Shown one piece after another: positions 17,828 to 26,684 of a DNA stretch of 64,000 nt (positions are counted from its first letter, which is position 1; every line of letters begins with the position of its first letter). The stretch lies in contig CCNC01000185.1 of assembly GCA_000824845.1 (NCBI GenBank), positions 1-64,000 on the forward strand, given 5' to 3'. The notes under the pieces are model-generated. The model saw only the letters and a program-made list of their open reading frames with translations. It was not told the origin of the DNA and did no database searches. The position numbers and the translations under genes are program-made. This DNA is from Mesorhizobium sp. ORS 3359 (GTDB taxonomy: Bacteria > Pseudomonadota > Alphaproteobacteria > Rhizobiales > Rhizobiaceae).

Positions 17828-19150
17828 TCAGGCGCCGAGATAGCGGTCGCGGATTTCCGAGACCGCGTTCTCGTGCGAGCTGAAGCCCTCGTAGCGGGCA
17901 AGCCTGCGGGCATGGCCGGCAAGCTCCGGATAGGCCGCCGAGGTCACATAACCGACCGACGAACGTTTCAGGAAATCCGTCACTGAAAGCGGCCCGTAAG
18001 TGCGCGCCCAGCGGCTGGTCGGCAGCACCGCATTCGGCCCGAGGACGAAATTGGCGAGCGTCACCGGCGTGTGCGGACCCATGAGGATCTCGGCCGCCTC
18101 GGTGATGTGGCCGAGATGCGCGAACGGTTCCCTGGACAGGATCTCGAGGTGTTCGGGCGCATAGTCGTTGATGAAGCGGTAGCTGTCCTCCAGTGACGCG
18201 GTCAGCACGATGCCGCCGCGCTTGCCGGTGAGCACCGCGCGCGAGAACTCGACCCGCTGCTCGGTCATACGGGACCAATGGTCGGGAAGTGCTGCCAGGG
18301 CCGCGTCGGCGACCTTGCGGCTGTGGGTCACGAGATAGGCGGAAGAGTCCGGTCCGTGCTCGGCCTCGATCAGAAGGTCGAGCGCGGCGAGGCCGCCGTC
18401 GACGCTGTCGTCGGCGAAGATGATCGCTTCCGACGGTCCGGCCGGAAGGCCGGTGTCGATGATCGACGACAGCAGGCTCTTGGCCGCCACAACCCAAGGG
18501 CTGCCTGGGCCGACGATCTTGAGCGCGGGCTTCACCGTCTCGGTGCCGTAGGCGACGGCCGCGACCGCATGCGCGCCGCCGCATTTGTAGACGGTCTCGA
18601 CCCCGGCGAGCCGAGCGGCGACCAGGGTCGCGGCATCGACGGAACCGTCCGCGGTCGGCGGCGTCACGATGGCGATCTGCGGCACGCCGGCGATGACGGC
18701 CGGAACCGAGGTCATCATCGTCACAGACGGGAAGGCGCCCTTGCCGCGCGGGACGTAGAGCGCGACCGAGCCGATCGGCGTGTAACGGTCGCCGGCATAG
18801 GCGCCGGGGCGGACTTCCTTGAGCCACATCGTCTCGGGACGCTGCTCCTCGTGGAAATGCCTGATGTTTGTGATGCCGAAGCGGATGCTGTCGATGACAT
18901 CCTTGTCGACCTTGCCGAAGGCCGCGTCGAACTCAGCCTCCGAGACTTTCAGATTGCCCGCGGCCACATCGGCCTTGTCCAGATCCTTGACGAAGCGGAG
19001 CAGGGCCGCGTCGCCTTCGGTCCGGACCGCCTCGAGGATCGGACGGACCTTCTCGACGAAGACCGAGAGGTCGGCTTCGGCGCGCTTCAGCAGGCTCGCC
19101 CGCTGTTCGGCGCTGGCGGATGAGAGGTCGTGGAAGCTGATCTCGGACAT
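17828..19150 (-). CDS. HisD-family dehydrogenase, candidate sulfopropanediol 3-dehydrogenase
   Basis: A 440-residue histidinol-dehydrogenase-fold protein: KSLLSSIIDTGLPAGPSEAI, AEHGPDSSAYLVTHS and YAPEHLEIL carry the family's substrate and zinc positions. No histidine biosynthesis gene is near; instead it clusters with an SDR, a zinc dehydrogenase and a sulfonate-type ABC importer. HisD paralogues in such settings include HpsN, which oxidises 2,3-dihydroxypropane-1-sulfonate to sulfolactate. Start ATG 19150 has AGGAG upstream, and a 19-bp operator lies just beyond. True HisD remains a less likely alternative. Confidence 0.85.
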   Translation of the reverse strand: MSEISFHDLSSASAEQRASLLKRAEADLSVFVEKVRPILEAVRTEGDAALLRFVKDLDKADVAAGNLKVSEAEFDAAFGKVDKDVIDSIRFGITNIRHFHEEQRPETMWLKEVRPGAYAGDRYTPIGSVALYVPRGKGAFPSVTMMTSVPAVIAGVPQIAIVTPPTADGSVDAATLVAARLAGVETVYKCGGAHAVAAVAYGTETVKPALKIVGPGSPWVVAAKSLLSSIIDTGLPAGPSEAIIFADDSVDGGLAALDLLIEAEHGPDSSAYLVTHSRKVADAALAALPDHWSRMTEQRVEFSRAVLTGKRGGIVLTASLEDSYRFINDYAPEHLEILSREPFAHLGHITEAAEILMGPHTPVTLANFVLGPNAVLPTSRWARTYGPLSVTDFLKRSSVGYVTSAAYPELAGHARRLARYEGFSSHENAVSEIRDRYLGA

Positions 19151-19175
19151 GGCTGCTCCTCAGAAACGCGGGAAA

Positions 19176-19194
19176 AGTATATACATGTATGTAT
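19176..19194 (-). promoter_or_regulatory. 19-bp operator copy B, upstream of the hisD-like operon
   Basis: Reads ATACATACATGTATATACT on the minus strand, two differences from copy A at 15924. It lies 25 bp upstream of the HisD-like start codon and contains the perfect palindrome ATACATGTAT. It sits between the SDR stop and the hisD-like start, implying that hisD-adh-gntR has its own promoter. Confidence 0.75.
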
Positions 19195-19252
19195 AATGGT
19201 CGCCAGTATTTTTCTGCGTCCTCCGGGCGGAACCCGGCCACGGCAAACCGCA

Positions 19253-20026
19253 TCAGATCGAGGCAAGAAAGCCCCCATCCACCGGAAAGCACTGCCCGGT
19301 GATGTAGGCCGAGGCGTCCGAGGCCAGGAAGACCGCAATTCCGTGCAGATCCGTAAGGTCGCCGAAGCGATGCTGCGGGATCTTGGCGAGCATCGATTGC
19401 TGCCACGCCTCGTCGGCGTAGAACACCTCGGTCATCGCCGTCCTGAAATAGCCGGGCGCAATCGCATTGACCCTGATCCCGAGACCCGCCCACTCCGCTG
19501 CAAGGGCCCGCGTCATGCCGAGCAGGCCCGACTTCGACGAGCCGTAGGGCACGGCCGTGGGTATGCCGACCTCGGAGGTCAGCGAGCACAAATTGATGAT
19601 GGCGCCGGGCCGTCCGGCATCGCGCATGTGGCGGGCGGCGGCCTGGGCGCAGAAGAAGGCGCCCTTGAGATTGGTGTCGACGATCCGGTCCCAGAGCGCT
19701 TCATCGACATCAAGCGAAGGCCTGACCTCTTCCATGCCGGCATTGTTGACCAGGATATCGAGACCGCCAAGCAGGTTGGCTGCCTCGGCGGTCGCGGCGC
19801 GGCAGCGGGCGACGTCGGTGACGTCAAGGGCAATGGCATGTGCAACGCCACCGGCGGCCCGGATCGCCTCCGTCGTCTCTCCGAGCGAAGCAAGGCTGCG
19901 CGCCGTGACGGCGACAGCGGCGCCGGCCGCACTCAGCGCCTCGGCGATGCCGCGCCCGATGCCGCGACTGGCGCCGGTGACGAGCGCCTTCCTGCCCGAC
20001 AGGTCGAAGAGGGAAGCATTGCGCAT
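19253..20026 (-). CDS. short-chain dehydrogenase/reductase
   Basis: A 257-residue classical SDR: cofactor motif TGASRGIGRG, NNAG, catalytic Ser in NLCSLTSEVG and Y-x3-K in YGSSKSGLLGMTRALA, and C-terminal ITGQCFPVDGGF. Expected to oxidise a secondary alcohol with NAD(P). It has its own promoter region with operator copy C and stands 102 bp before the hisD-like gene on the same strand. By analogy with sulfopropanediol catabolism it could be the second C2-dehydrogenase (HpsO-like), an inference from neighbours. Confidence 0.92.
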   Translation of the reverse strand: MRNASLFDLSGRKALVTGASRGIGRGIAEALSAAGAAVAVTARSLASLGETTEAIRAAGGVAHAIALDVTDVARCRAATAEAANLLGGLDILVNNAGMEEVRPSLDVDEALWDRIVDTNLKGAFFCAQAAARHMRDAGRPGAIINLCSLTSEVGIPTAVPYGSSKSGLLGMTRALAAEWAGLGIRVNAIAPGYFRTAMTEVFYADEAWQQSMLAKIPQHRFGDLTDLHGIAVFLASDASAYITGQCFPVDGGFLASI

Positions 20027-20085
20027 ATGATCCTCCTTGGCCTTGCCGGCCTGCCCTCGCCCGCGAGACTAACCGATCCTTGGTT

Positions 20086-20104
20086 ATACATACAAGCATA
20101 TACA
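20086..20104 (+). promoter_or_regulatory. 19-bp operator copy C, upstream of the SDR gene
   Basis: ATACATACAAGCATATACA, one difference from copy A. It lies 60 bp upstream of the SDR start codon in the 192-bp gap before the flavin oxidoreductase gene ends. The gap otherwise holds no gene. With copies A and B it marks three transcription units of one small regulon. Confidence 0.75.
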
Positions 20105-20218
20105 ATGGCTTTGGGAGCCGCAGTGAACAACCGACCGCGGAGAGCGGGCAACCCGAAACCGATACCGCAAGCCGTACGGCGTTTTCGGCCGCCGCGATTT
20201 CGCGCGGCGACCTGTCCC

Positions 20219-22264
20219 TCAGATCCTGATCCCGAACCGGATGCCGTCATAGATTGCGGCGTGGATGTTGCGCGATGCGACCGCGTCGCCGATGCGGAAC
20301 AGCACGAAGCCGCCGTCGGCATTGCGGGATGGGAATATGTCGCCGCCCTTCACCAGCCGCTCATAGTCGACCGCGCCGCCATTCTTCGACAGCGGTTTGA
20401 GCGACAGATAAAGATCGTCGAGCGGCGCCGTGCCATGCTCGACCACCACCTGGTCGACACGCCTTTCGCCGCGCCAGCCGCCGGCAAAATCCGAAGCGAG
20501 CTCGGCGACGAGCTGGTTGCCCTCGCGCCGCACCGAACGCAGGCGGGTGTTGATGGTGACGGCGACGCCCCTTTCGTGGAAGGCGCGCATATAGGGCACG
20601 TGGTTCATGCCGCCCATTTCCGGCGCGAAGAAGCGTTCCGGCGAGACCAGCTCCAGCTTCGAGCCGCTGTTGGCAATGAGCTCGGCGGCGCCCATGCCCT
20701 GATGGCCGCCATTGTCGTCGTAAAGCAGGACATTCTCGGCCGGTTTGACGCTGCCGGCCATGATGTCCCAGCTCGAGGTGACGAGATTGTCGCCGGCGTT
20801 CAGCGACGGGTTCTGGGGCATGCCGCCCGTCGCCACGATCACCACGTCTGGCGCCAGCGCCAGCACATCGTCCTTCTCGGCCCAGGTGTCGTAGCGTATT
20901 TCGACGCCGAGGCGGTCAAGCTCGGCCAGCCGCCAGTCGATAATGCCGATCAGTTCCTTGCGGCGCGGATTCTGCGTGGCGAGCCGCACCTGCCCGCCTG
21001 CCTGGCTGGAGGCTTCGAGCACCGTCACCTGGTGGCCGCGTTCGGCCGCGACGCGCGCGGCTTCAAGACCACCAGCGCCGGCCCCCACCACCACGACTTT
21101 CTTCATCGGTCCTTCGCTCTTGGCGATAACGTGCGGAATGGTCGCCTCGCGGCCGGTCGCGGCGTTGTGGACGCAAAGCGCTTCGCCGCCTTCATAGATG
21201 CGGTCGAGGCAATAGGTGGCTCCGACGCATGGCCGGATCTCGTGCTCCCGGCCCTCCATCACCTTCTTGACGATATGCGGATCGGCGATATGGGCGCGCG
21301 TCATGCCCACCATGTCGAGCTTGCCGGTGGCGATGGCGTGGCGCGCCGTGGCGACGTCGGAGATGCGCGCGGCGTGGAAGGTCGGGAACTTGGTCGCCGC
21401 CCTCACCTCGCCGGCGAAATCCAGATGCGGGGATGAACGCATGCCGGTCACCGGGATGACCTTGGTCAGCGACGCGTCCGTCTCGATCGTGCCGCGGATG
21501 ATGTTGAGGAAGTCCACCTTGCCGGAATTGGCGAGCCGCCTTGCGATCTCGACGCCCACTTCTTTCGAGATGCCGTTTTCGAGATCTTCGTCGGCTACCA
21601 TGCGAATACCGACGATGAATTTCTCGCCCACGGCGGCGCGGACCGCGTCGAGCACCATGTCGGTGAAGCGCAACCGATTATCGAGCGAGCCGCCGAACTC
21701 GTCGTCGCGATGGTTGGTGAGCGGCGACCAGAAGCCATCCATCAGATGTCCATAGGATTCGAACTCGATGCCGTCGAGGCCGGCCGCCTGGCAGCGCTGC
21801 GCGGCCGAAGCGTAGTCTGCGACGATGCGCTCGATGTCCCATTCCTCGATGGTCTTGGGAAAGGCGCGATGCGCCGGCTCGCGCACCGGCGAAGCCGATA
21901 GCACCGGCAGCCAGTCGGCCTTGTTCCAGCCGGTGCGGCGGCCGAGATGGGTGATCTGGATCATCACCTTGCAGTCATGCTCATGGCAGGCATCGGCAAG
22001 CTCGGCGAGCCAGGGCACGATGCGGTCGTCATAGACATGCAGATTGCCGAAGGCGGCCGGGCTGTCGCGCGAGACGATCGCCGAGCCCGCCGTCATGGTC
22101 AGCGCCATGCCGCCCCTGGCCTTCTCGGCATGGTAGAGCCGGTAGCGCTCCTTCGGCATGCCGTCCTCGGAATAGGCCGGCTCATGGCTGGTCGACATCA
22201 CCCGGTTCTTCAGCGTCAGGTGCTTGAGCTGGTAGGGTTGGAGAAGCGGGTCGTTGCTGGTCAT
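20219..22264 (-). CDS. DgcA/StcD-type NADH:flavin oxidoreductase, probable N-methyl amine demethylase
   Basis: A 681-residue two-part enzyme: an old-yellow-enzyme FMN barrel (residues ~1-360; [30 protein letters not shown]) and an NAD(P)/FAD oxidoreductase half (~390-680; [20 protein letters not shown]). This is the trimethylamine dehydrogenase/DgcA/StcD architecture, whose members demethylate dimethylglycine or N-methylproline. The Fe-S loop reads CVGATYC...C, with Ala where trimethylamine dehydrogenase has its second Cys. RBS AGGAAG precedes ATG 22264. Whether it belongs with the SDR island or with the distant mttB gene is open. Confidence 0.85.
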   Translation of the reverse strand: MTSNDPLLQPYQLKHLTLKNRVMSTSHEPAYSEDGMPKERYRLYHAEKARGGMALTMTAGSAIVSRDSPAAFGNLHVYDDRIVPWLAELADACHEHDCKVMIQITHLGRRTGWNKADWLPVLSASPVREPAHRAFPKTIEEWDIERIVADYASAAQRCQAAGLDGIEFESYGHLMDGFWSPLTNHRDDEFGGSLDNRLRFTDMVLDAVRAAVGEKFIVGIRMVADEDLENGISKEVGVEIARRLANSGKVDFLNIIRGTIETDASLTKVIPVTGMRSSPHLDFAGEVRAATKFPTFHAARISDVATARHAIATGKLDMVGMTRAHIADPHIVKKVMEGREHEIRPCVGATYCLDRIYEGGEALCVHNAATGREATIPHVIAKSEGPMKKVVVVGAGAGGLEAARVAAERGHQVTVLEASSQAGGQVRLATQNPRRKELIGIIDWRLAELDRLGVEIRYDTWAEKDDVLALAPDVVIVATGGMPQNPSLNAGDNLVTSSWDIMAGSVKPAENVLLYDDNGGHQGMGAAELIANSGSKLELVSPERFFAPEMGGMNHVPYMRAFHERGVAVTINTRLRSVRREGNQLVAELASDFAGGWRGERRVDQVVVEHGTAPLDDLYLSLKPLSKNGGAVDYERLVKGGDIFPSRNADGGFVLFRIGDAVASRNIHAAIYDGIRFGIRI

Positions 22265-22402
22265 CGTCTTCCTGTCGTTTCAAATTGTGCTAATGAGCGC
22301 GCCAAATGTGCCGCGCCCGAAAGAATTGCGGTGCCTTCTTCGTTCTTCGTTTACGCCCGCTACCTTCGAACCGTGGTTCGGACCGGCGGCAAGGAGCCAT
22401 TG

Positions 22403-22864
22403 ATGACAGACGCCAAGAACCTCACCCAGCTCGGCAAGCACGTCGAGACGCCACAGAGCCCCGAACAGGCGGTCCTGGAGACCGTGCCGTTCCAGCGCGG
22501 CGATGGCCCGCCGGCGATCGTGCGCTTCACCTGCCCCGAATTCACCTCGCTCTGCCCCGTCACCGGCCAGCCCGATTTCGCCCACGTCGTCATCGACTAC
22601 GCGCCCGACCGGACGCTGGTTGAATCGAAGTCGCTGAAGCTGTTCATGACCTCGTTCCGCAACCACGGCGCCTTCCACGAGGAATGCACCGTGATGATCG
22701 GCCGCCGCATCGTGGAAGCGACCAAGCCGATCTGGCTGCGCGTCGGCGGCTACTGGTTCCCGCGCGGCGGCATCCCGATCGACGTCTTCTGGCAGACCGG
22801 CGCGCCGCCCAAGGACGCCTGGCTGCCCGACACCGGCGTCGCGCCCTATCGCGGGAGAGGTTGA
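22403..22864 (+). CDS. queF: NADPH-dependent 7-cyano-7-deazaguanine reductase
   Basis: Reduces preQ0 to preQ1 in queuosine biosynthesis. The 153-residue protein is the short type I-like QueF: the nucleophilic Cys is in [16 protein letters not shown] and the family motif [20 protein letters not shown] is intact. The track frame extends upstream, but AAGGAG at 22391-22396 is six bases before ATG 22403. Stands alone; no other queuosine gene is in the window and no preQ1 riboswitch was recognised upstream. Confidence 0.96.
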   Translation: MTDAKNLTQLGKHVETPQSPEQAVLETVPFQRGDGPPAIVRFTCPEFTSLCPVTGQPDFAHVVIDYAPDRTLVESKSLKLFMTSFRNHGAFHEECTVMIGRRIVEATKPIWLRVGGYWFPRGGIPIDVFWQTGAPPKDAWLPDTGVAPYRGRG

Positions 22865-22868
22865 GCGG

Positions 22869-23730
22869 TCAGACATGGCTCGCCTGGCAAAGGTTCTTTG
22901 ATAGGAAGGGCAGAACCGCTTTGCGGTAGCGCGACTGGTCGTAGCGCAAGAGGTCGACGTGACCGGCGCCTTCGAACCGGACGAGCTCCGACGCGGGCGC
23001 TGCGTCATGCAAGGCTGCCACCTGGCCGCGATCGATGAAGGGATCGGCGCCGCCTGCCAGCAGCATCAGCGGTTTGCCGATTCTACCGATGCGGTCAACA
23101 GGCCTGACATCGTCAGCCCCGAAGCCGAGGCGCACTGGCATCTGTGCCAGTAGGATATCGGCCTGCCAGCGGCGCAAGGCAGGGAACGGCATGCGCCAGG
23201 CCGCGCAGGGTCGCGTAGAGTTGTTCGAGCACGTAGACGTCGGCCTCTGCCTTCGGCGTTGCAAAGACGAACGATGCGGCACCCAGCGACGAGCCGAGCG
23301 CGCCGATTTTCTGACCGGGAAAGCGCTGCCTTGTGTAGGCAAGGATTCGGGCGGCGTCCTGCCCTTCACTGTAGCCGAAGCCCTGAACGGTACCGTCGCT
23401 CTCGCCGTGACCCGACAGGTCGAAGAGGACTACGGAATAGCCGGCGTCGAACAGCATTTTCGCCCTTTGCAGATTCGCTAGCCGGTTAGCGCCGCGTCCA
23501 TGCAGCAGGACGATCGCGCCGCAACTGCCCTTCCGCTTTGCCGCCCAGCCGACAAGGTCGGGCGTACCAGCTTGATCGAGTACCACGCGTTCGACCGGCA
23601 AATCGCCCGGCGCTATGAAGCTTTGACGAGGCGCTCGCGCGATCAGCGTCGTTCCGACCGCCCAGTCAACGACGCCGGCAGCGGCGCAAAGTCCGACAAT
23701 GGCGGTAGCAAGCAGAGCGCGCAGTTTCAT
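22869..23730 (-). pseudogene. frameshifted alpha/beta-hydrolase gene
   Basis: Two overlapping reading frames give the two halves of one hydrolase. The first (start 23730) has a signal-anchor, the oxyanion loop LLHGRGANRL, FDLSGHGESDG and the nucleophile motif GALGSSLGAASFVF, then stops at 23113. The second supplies ILLAQMPVRLGFGADDVRP, the acid region PLMLLAGGADPFIDRG and the catalytic His in EGAGHVDLLRY, ending at 22869. The switch of one base falls near 23150-23175. Either a recent inactivating mutation or a sequencing error; each half alone would lack part of the triad. Confidence 0.75.
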
Positions 23731-23752
23731 CCGTCGATCTGCCTTGTCGCCA

Positions 23753-24325
23753 TCATTCGCACTGATACTGGCTCAGCGCCCATTCGCCGGTCACCGACAG
23801 GAGGTCGGAGACTTTCCAGTCGCCGCCAACCTTCTTCAGCTTCCATTCCAGGCGGTGCTGGTGGCCCTCGACGACGAAGGCAACCACCACCTTGGCCTCG
23901 TCGCCATTGACGGCTTCGATGGTGCGCAGACTCCGGTCTATGGCCAGCTTGTCGTAGTCGGCATTGTCGAGCGCCATGTTGGGGTCGAGGCATTCGCCCT
24001 GCCCCGAGGCGCGCAGCGCATCGCTCTTGTCGAGCACGGTTTTCGCCGGGTCGGTGAAGTTCTTGCGCTGGGCGGGATCCAATTCCAGCCCAAGATGCTC
24101 GTAGAAGGGCTTCACCACCGCGGTCGGCGACCCGGGCAGGACCGGGGCGACCGGCGCCGGTTCGGCCGGCTTGCTGTCCGGCGCAGCGGCCGCAGGAGGC
24201 GAGGCATTGTCGCCGGACGAGGCTTTCGGCGGCGCGCCGAACAGCCCCTGCGCAGAGGCGCCGCCGTTCAGTCCTGCGGCCAGCATCGACAAGCTCGACA
24301 GCGCGAGGACGAGACGGCGAGGCAC
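23753..24325 (-). CDS. exported DUF3828-like protein (upstream-copy paralogue 1)
   Basis: A 190-residue protein with a signal peptide (MPRRLVLALSSLSMLAAGLN) and a Pro/Ala-rich linker of about 40 residues, then a globular domain with LEWKLKKVGGDWKVSDLLS. That domain has the same layout as the neighbour at 24330-24803, including a Cys before the first helix pair and a Cys near the C-terminus (a likely disulfide). Function unknown. The two genes are 4 bp apart and clearly paralogous. Confidence 0.8.
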   Translation of the reverse strand: MPRRLVLALSSLSMLAAGLNGGASAQGLFGAPPKASSGDNASPPAAAAPDSKPAEPAPVAPVLPGSPTAVVKPFYEHLGLELDPAQRKNFTDPAKTVLDKSDALRASGQGECLDPNMALDNADYDKLAIDRSLRTIEAVNGDEAKVVVAFVVEGHQHRLEWKLKKVGGDWKVSDLLSVTGEWALSQYQCE

Positions 24326-24329
24326 GGCG

Positions 24330-24803
24330 TCACTCCGTCGAGGCGCCGCATCCCAGCGCGCTGAGCTTCCAGTCGCTGGTCTTGGAACTGATGTCGGCGA
24401 TCTTCCACTTGCCGTCCACTTTCTTCAGCGACCACACCATTTCGCGTTTGGAGTCATCGCCTTCCGGGAAAAGATTGAAGCTTGCCGTCACCTCGGCGGT
24501 GTCGCCATTGACGGCCTCGGTGAGCTTCAGCGTCTTCGAGAGGGTCTTCTGGTCGAAGTCCTGCGCATCGAGGCCGGGGTCGAAGTCGAGACAGGACACC
24601 TCGTCGGGCTTTTCCTTCTGCGCCTTGTCGTTGGCTTCGAACAGCTTGGTGACCGGCTCGGTGAAACGGTCGCGGTATTTGGCGTCTCCCTCGAACTTCA
24701 CTTCAGGCACGTAGAAGAACTTCACGGCGTTGGAGGCCGGCCCGGCGAGCACGGCGCCGGGCAAGGCAATCGAGAAGACAGCGGCAAGCACTATCGGCTT
24801 CAT
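24330..24803 (-). CDS. exported DUF3828-like protein (paralogue 2)
   Basis: A 157-residue secreted protein: signal peptide MKPIVLAAVFSIALPGAVLA, then a domain with MVWSLKKVDGKWKIADISS and Cys residues matching the downstream paralogue. The open frame to 24914 is set aside because GGAGA stands six bases before ATG 24803 and a clean signal peptide starts there. It lacks the Pro/Ala linker of its partner. Function unknown; the pair looks like a tandem duplication followed by divergence. Confidence 0.8.
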   Translation of the reverse strand: MKPIVLAAVFSIALPGAVLAGPASNAVKFFYVPEVKFEGDAKYRDRFTEPVTKLFEANDKAQKEKPDEVSCLDFDPGLDAQDFDQKTLSKTLKLTEAVNGDTAEVTASFNLFPEGDDSKREMVWSLKKVDGKWKIADISSKTSDWKLSALGCGASTE

Positions 24804-24914
24804 GCAGGATCTCCGGGGTTCGGCGGCGTGGCGGCACGCTTGCCACCACGCATCCTGCATATCGCCTTTTTTGCGGCTCATGAAGTCTTTGCAGCTCATG
24901 AAGCCCGGGCGCAC

Positions 24915-26564
24915 TCAGGCATCCAGCCAGACGTTCTGGAAGTCCATCTCGTAGGTCTGGTGCATCGAGTAGTTCTTCACCTTCTTGTTCATGTGGCAGT
25001 AGAGCTTCTGCCAGAAGGGCTGGATGATGACGCCGGAGTCCTGCAGGATCGCCTCGACATCCTTCATCACTTCCTTGCGCTTGGCGACGTCGATCTGCGA
25101 CAGCGCCTCCTTGAGCTTGGCGTCGAACTCCGGATTGGAGTAGGCCGTCTCGTTCCAGGCCTCGCCGGTGCGGTAGCCCAGCGCCAGCACCTGGACGCCG
25201 AGGGGGCGCATGTACCAGATGGTCATCGAATAAGGATACTTCGTCCAGTCGTTCCAGAAGGTCGAGCCCGGCAGCACGGTGCGCTTCACCTTGATGCCGG
25301 CATCGCGCAGCTGGCCAGCAATGGCGTCGCCGGTGTTCTTCTGCCACTCGTCCTCGACGGTGATCAGCTCATGCTCGAAGTCGGCCTGGCCGGCATCGGC
25401 CATCAGCTTCTTGGCGCCGGCGGCGTCGCGCTCCTTCTTGGGCAGCGGGTAGTATTCGGGATGGATCGGGGCGACGTGGTGGTTCTCACCGACCGTGCCG
25501 CGACCGTTGTAGCCGAGCTGCATCACCTGATTGTTGTCGACCGCCATCTGCAGCGCGTTGCGCACCCGCTTGTCGTCATAGGGCTTGTGGGTGACGTTGG
25601 TGCGGGCAACGAGCGTGGTCGCGGTCGCGACCTCCGACTTCACCAGGCCCATCTTGTCCAGCGGGTCGATGTAGTCGGCCGGCGTTTCGAAATCGAGGTC
25701 GACCTCGCCCGAATCGAAGGCATTGAGCGTGGCGTTGAAGTCGGTGCCGTAGTCGATGAACTCCACCCCGTCGAGCGGCGCTTCACCGCCCCACCACTTG
25801 CCGTTCTCGCGGCGCTTGACGACCGCCTTCTGGCCGACATCGTAGGAGACCAGCTCGAAGGCTCCGGTGCCGATCGGCTTCTTGATCGGGTCGGCGCCAT
25901 CCTTGTCGAAGTCGCGGTGCACGACCAGCGCCGGATAGTCGGTCAGGCCCGGGATGATGGCGATATCGGCTTCGACGAGCTTCAGCTTGACCGTGTGGTC
26001 GTCGACCTTGGTGATCGCGCCGTCCTTGGCCTTGCCGGTCTTGGTGTCGATCAGCGCGCCGACGCGGGCGGCCATGGAATTGCCGGAAGCCGCCTTGTCG
26101 CACCAGCGGTTCAGATTGGCGACCACGTCATCGGCATTGAAGGCATCGCCATTGTTCCAGGTGACACCCTTGCGCAGATGCAGCGTGTATTCGGTGGCGT
26201 CATCATTGACGTCCCAGCTTTCGAGCAGCACCGGCTCGAAGGTGAACTGGTGGGTGTAGCGCACCAGCGGCTCCAGCCAACAGCGGGTGACGTTCGCCAT
26301 CTCCGTCCAGTCATAAGTGCGCGGATCCTTCTGTGCCTTGACCGACATGGCGACGTGCAGCGTGCCGCCCTTCTTCGGCTCGTCGGCGAGCGCCTTGGTC
26401 GGCGCGGCAAGGCCGAGCATGCCATAGGCGAAAGCCGTCGATGCGCCGAAGGCGCTGGCCAGCGCCAGGAATTCGCGCCGGTCGACACGGCCCGCGCGCG
26501 CCTCCCCGGCCATCGCCTCGATCACGGCCGGGACCCGGTCACCATTGCTTCTGAAGAGTGTCAT
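24915..26564 (-). CDS. ABC transporter substrate-binding protein, family 5, Tat-exported
   Basis: A 549-residue SBP_bac_5 (oligopeptide/dipeptide-type) binding protein. It carries a twin-arginine signal, [18 protein letters not shown], around residue 30, then [21 protein letters not shown] and the family core [24 protein letters not shown] 26564 has GGGAGA upstream. No permease or ATPase gene is adjacent, so it must work with a transporter elsewhere or has lost its partners. Downstream of the MttB gene on the same strand, across a 120-bp gap containing a palindromic repeat, which suggests uptake of a methylated amine or betaine-like compound. Confidence 0.92.
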   Translation of the reverse strand: MTLFRSNGDRVPAVIEAMAGEARAGRVDRREFLALASAFGASTAFAYGMLGLAAPTKALADEPKKGGTLHVAMSVKAQKDPRTYDWTEMANVTRCWLEPLVRYTHQFTFEPVLLESWDVNDDATEYTLHLRKGVTWNNGDAFNADDVVANLNRWCDKAASGNSMAARVGALIDTKTGKAKDGAITKVDDHTVKLKLVEADIAIIPGLTDYPALVVHRDFDKDGADPIKKPIGTGAFELVSYDVGQKAVVKRRENGKWWGGEAPLDGVEFIDYGTDFNATLNAFDSGEVDLDFETPADYIDPLDKMGLVKSEVATATTLVARTNVTHKPYDDKRVRNALQMAVDNNQVMQLGYNGRGTVGENHHVAPIHPEYYPLPKKERDAAGAKKLMADAGQADFEHELITVEDEWQKNTGDAIAGQLRDAGIKVKRTVLPGSTFWNDWTKYPYSMTIWYMRPLGVQVLALGYRTGEAWNETAYSNPEFDAKLKEALSQIDVAKRKEVMKDVEAILQDSGVIIQPFWQKLYCHMNKKVKNYSMHQTYEMDFQNVWLDA

Positions 26565-26620
26565 TCTCGTTCTCCCATTGATTTCTTCGGATCTTCGCCC
26601 GGTTGGTTTAACTCTTTGTT

Positions 26621-26670
26621 GGAGCATGATCTTTCCGAAAACCGGTTCCCACTTTTCGGGATCATGCTCC
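26621..26670. repeat. 50-bp intergenic palindrome (Mesorhizobium-type repeat)
   Basis: An imperfect hairpin with outer arms GGAGCATGATC and GATCATGCTCC (perfect, 11 bp) and an inner stem CCGAAAA/TTTTCGG. It lies between mttB and the binding-protein gene. A diverged copy occurs at 38037-38080. Elements of this look are scattered between genes in Rhizobiales genomes. It may stabilise or terminate the mttB transcript. Confidence 0.8.
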
Positions 26671-26684
26671 GATGCTGCCTTCCA

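Noticed and set aside
17828-19150. Histidine biosynthesis hisD
   Set aside because: No other his gene is near; neighbours are dehydrogenases and a sulfonate-type importer under a shared operator. Not excluded without checking for a second hisD.
19130-21436. A 768-codon plus-strand frame antisense to the SDR and flavin oxidoreductase genes
   Set aside because: No domain or start signal; it mirrors the codon pattern of the real minus-strand genes.
22265-22402. A preQ1 riboswitch before queF
   Set aside because: No pseudoknot-like preQ1 aptamer could be recognised in the 138 bp; queF has a plain AAGGAG site.
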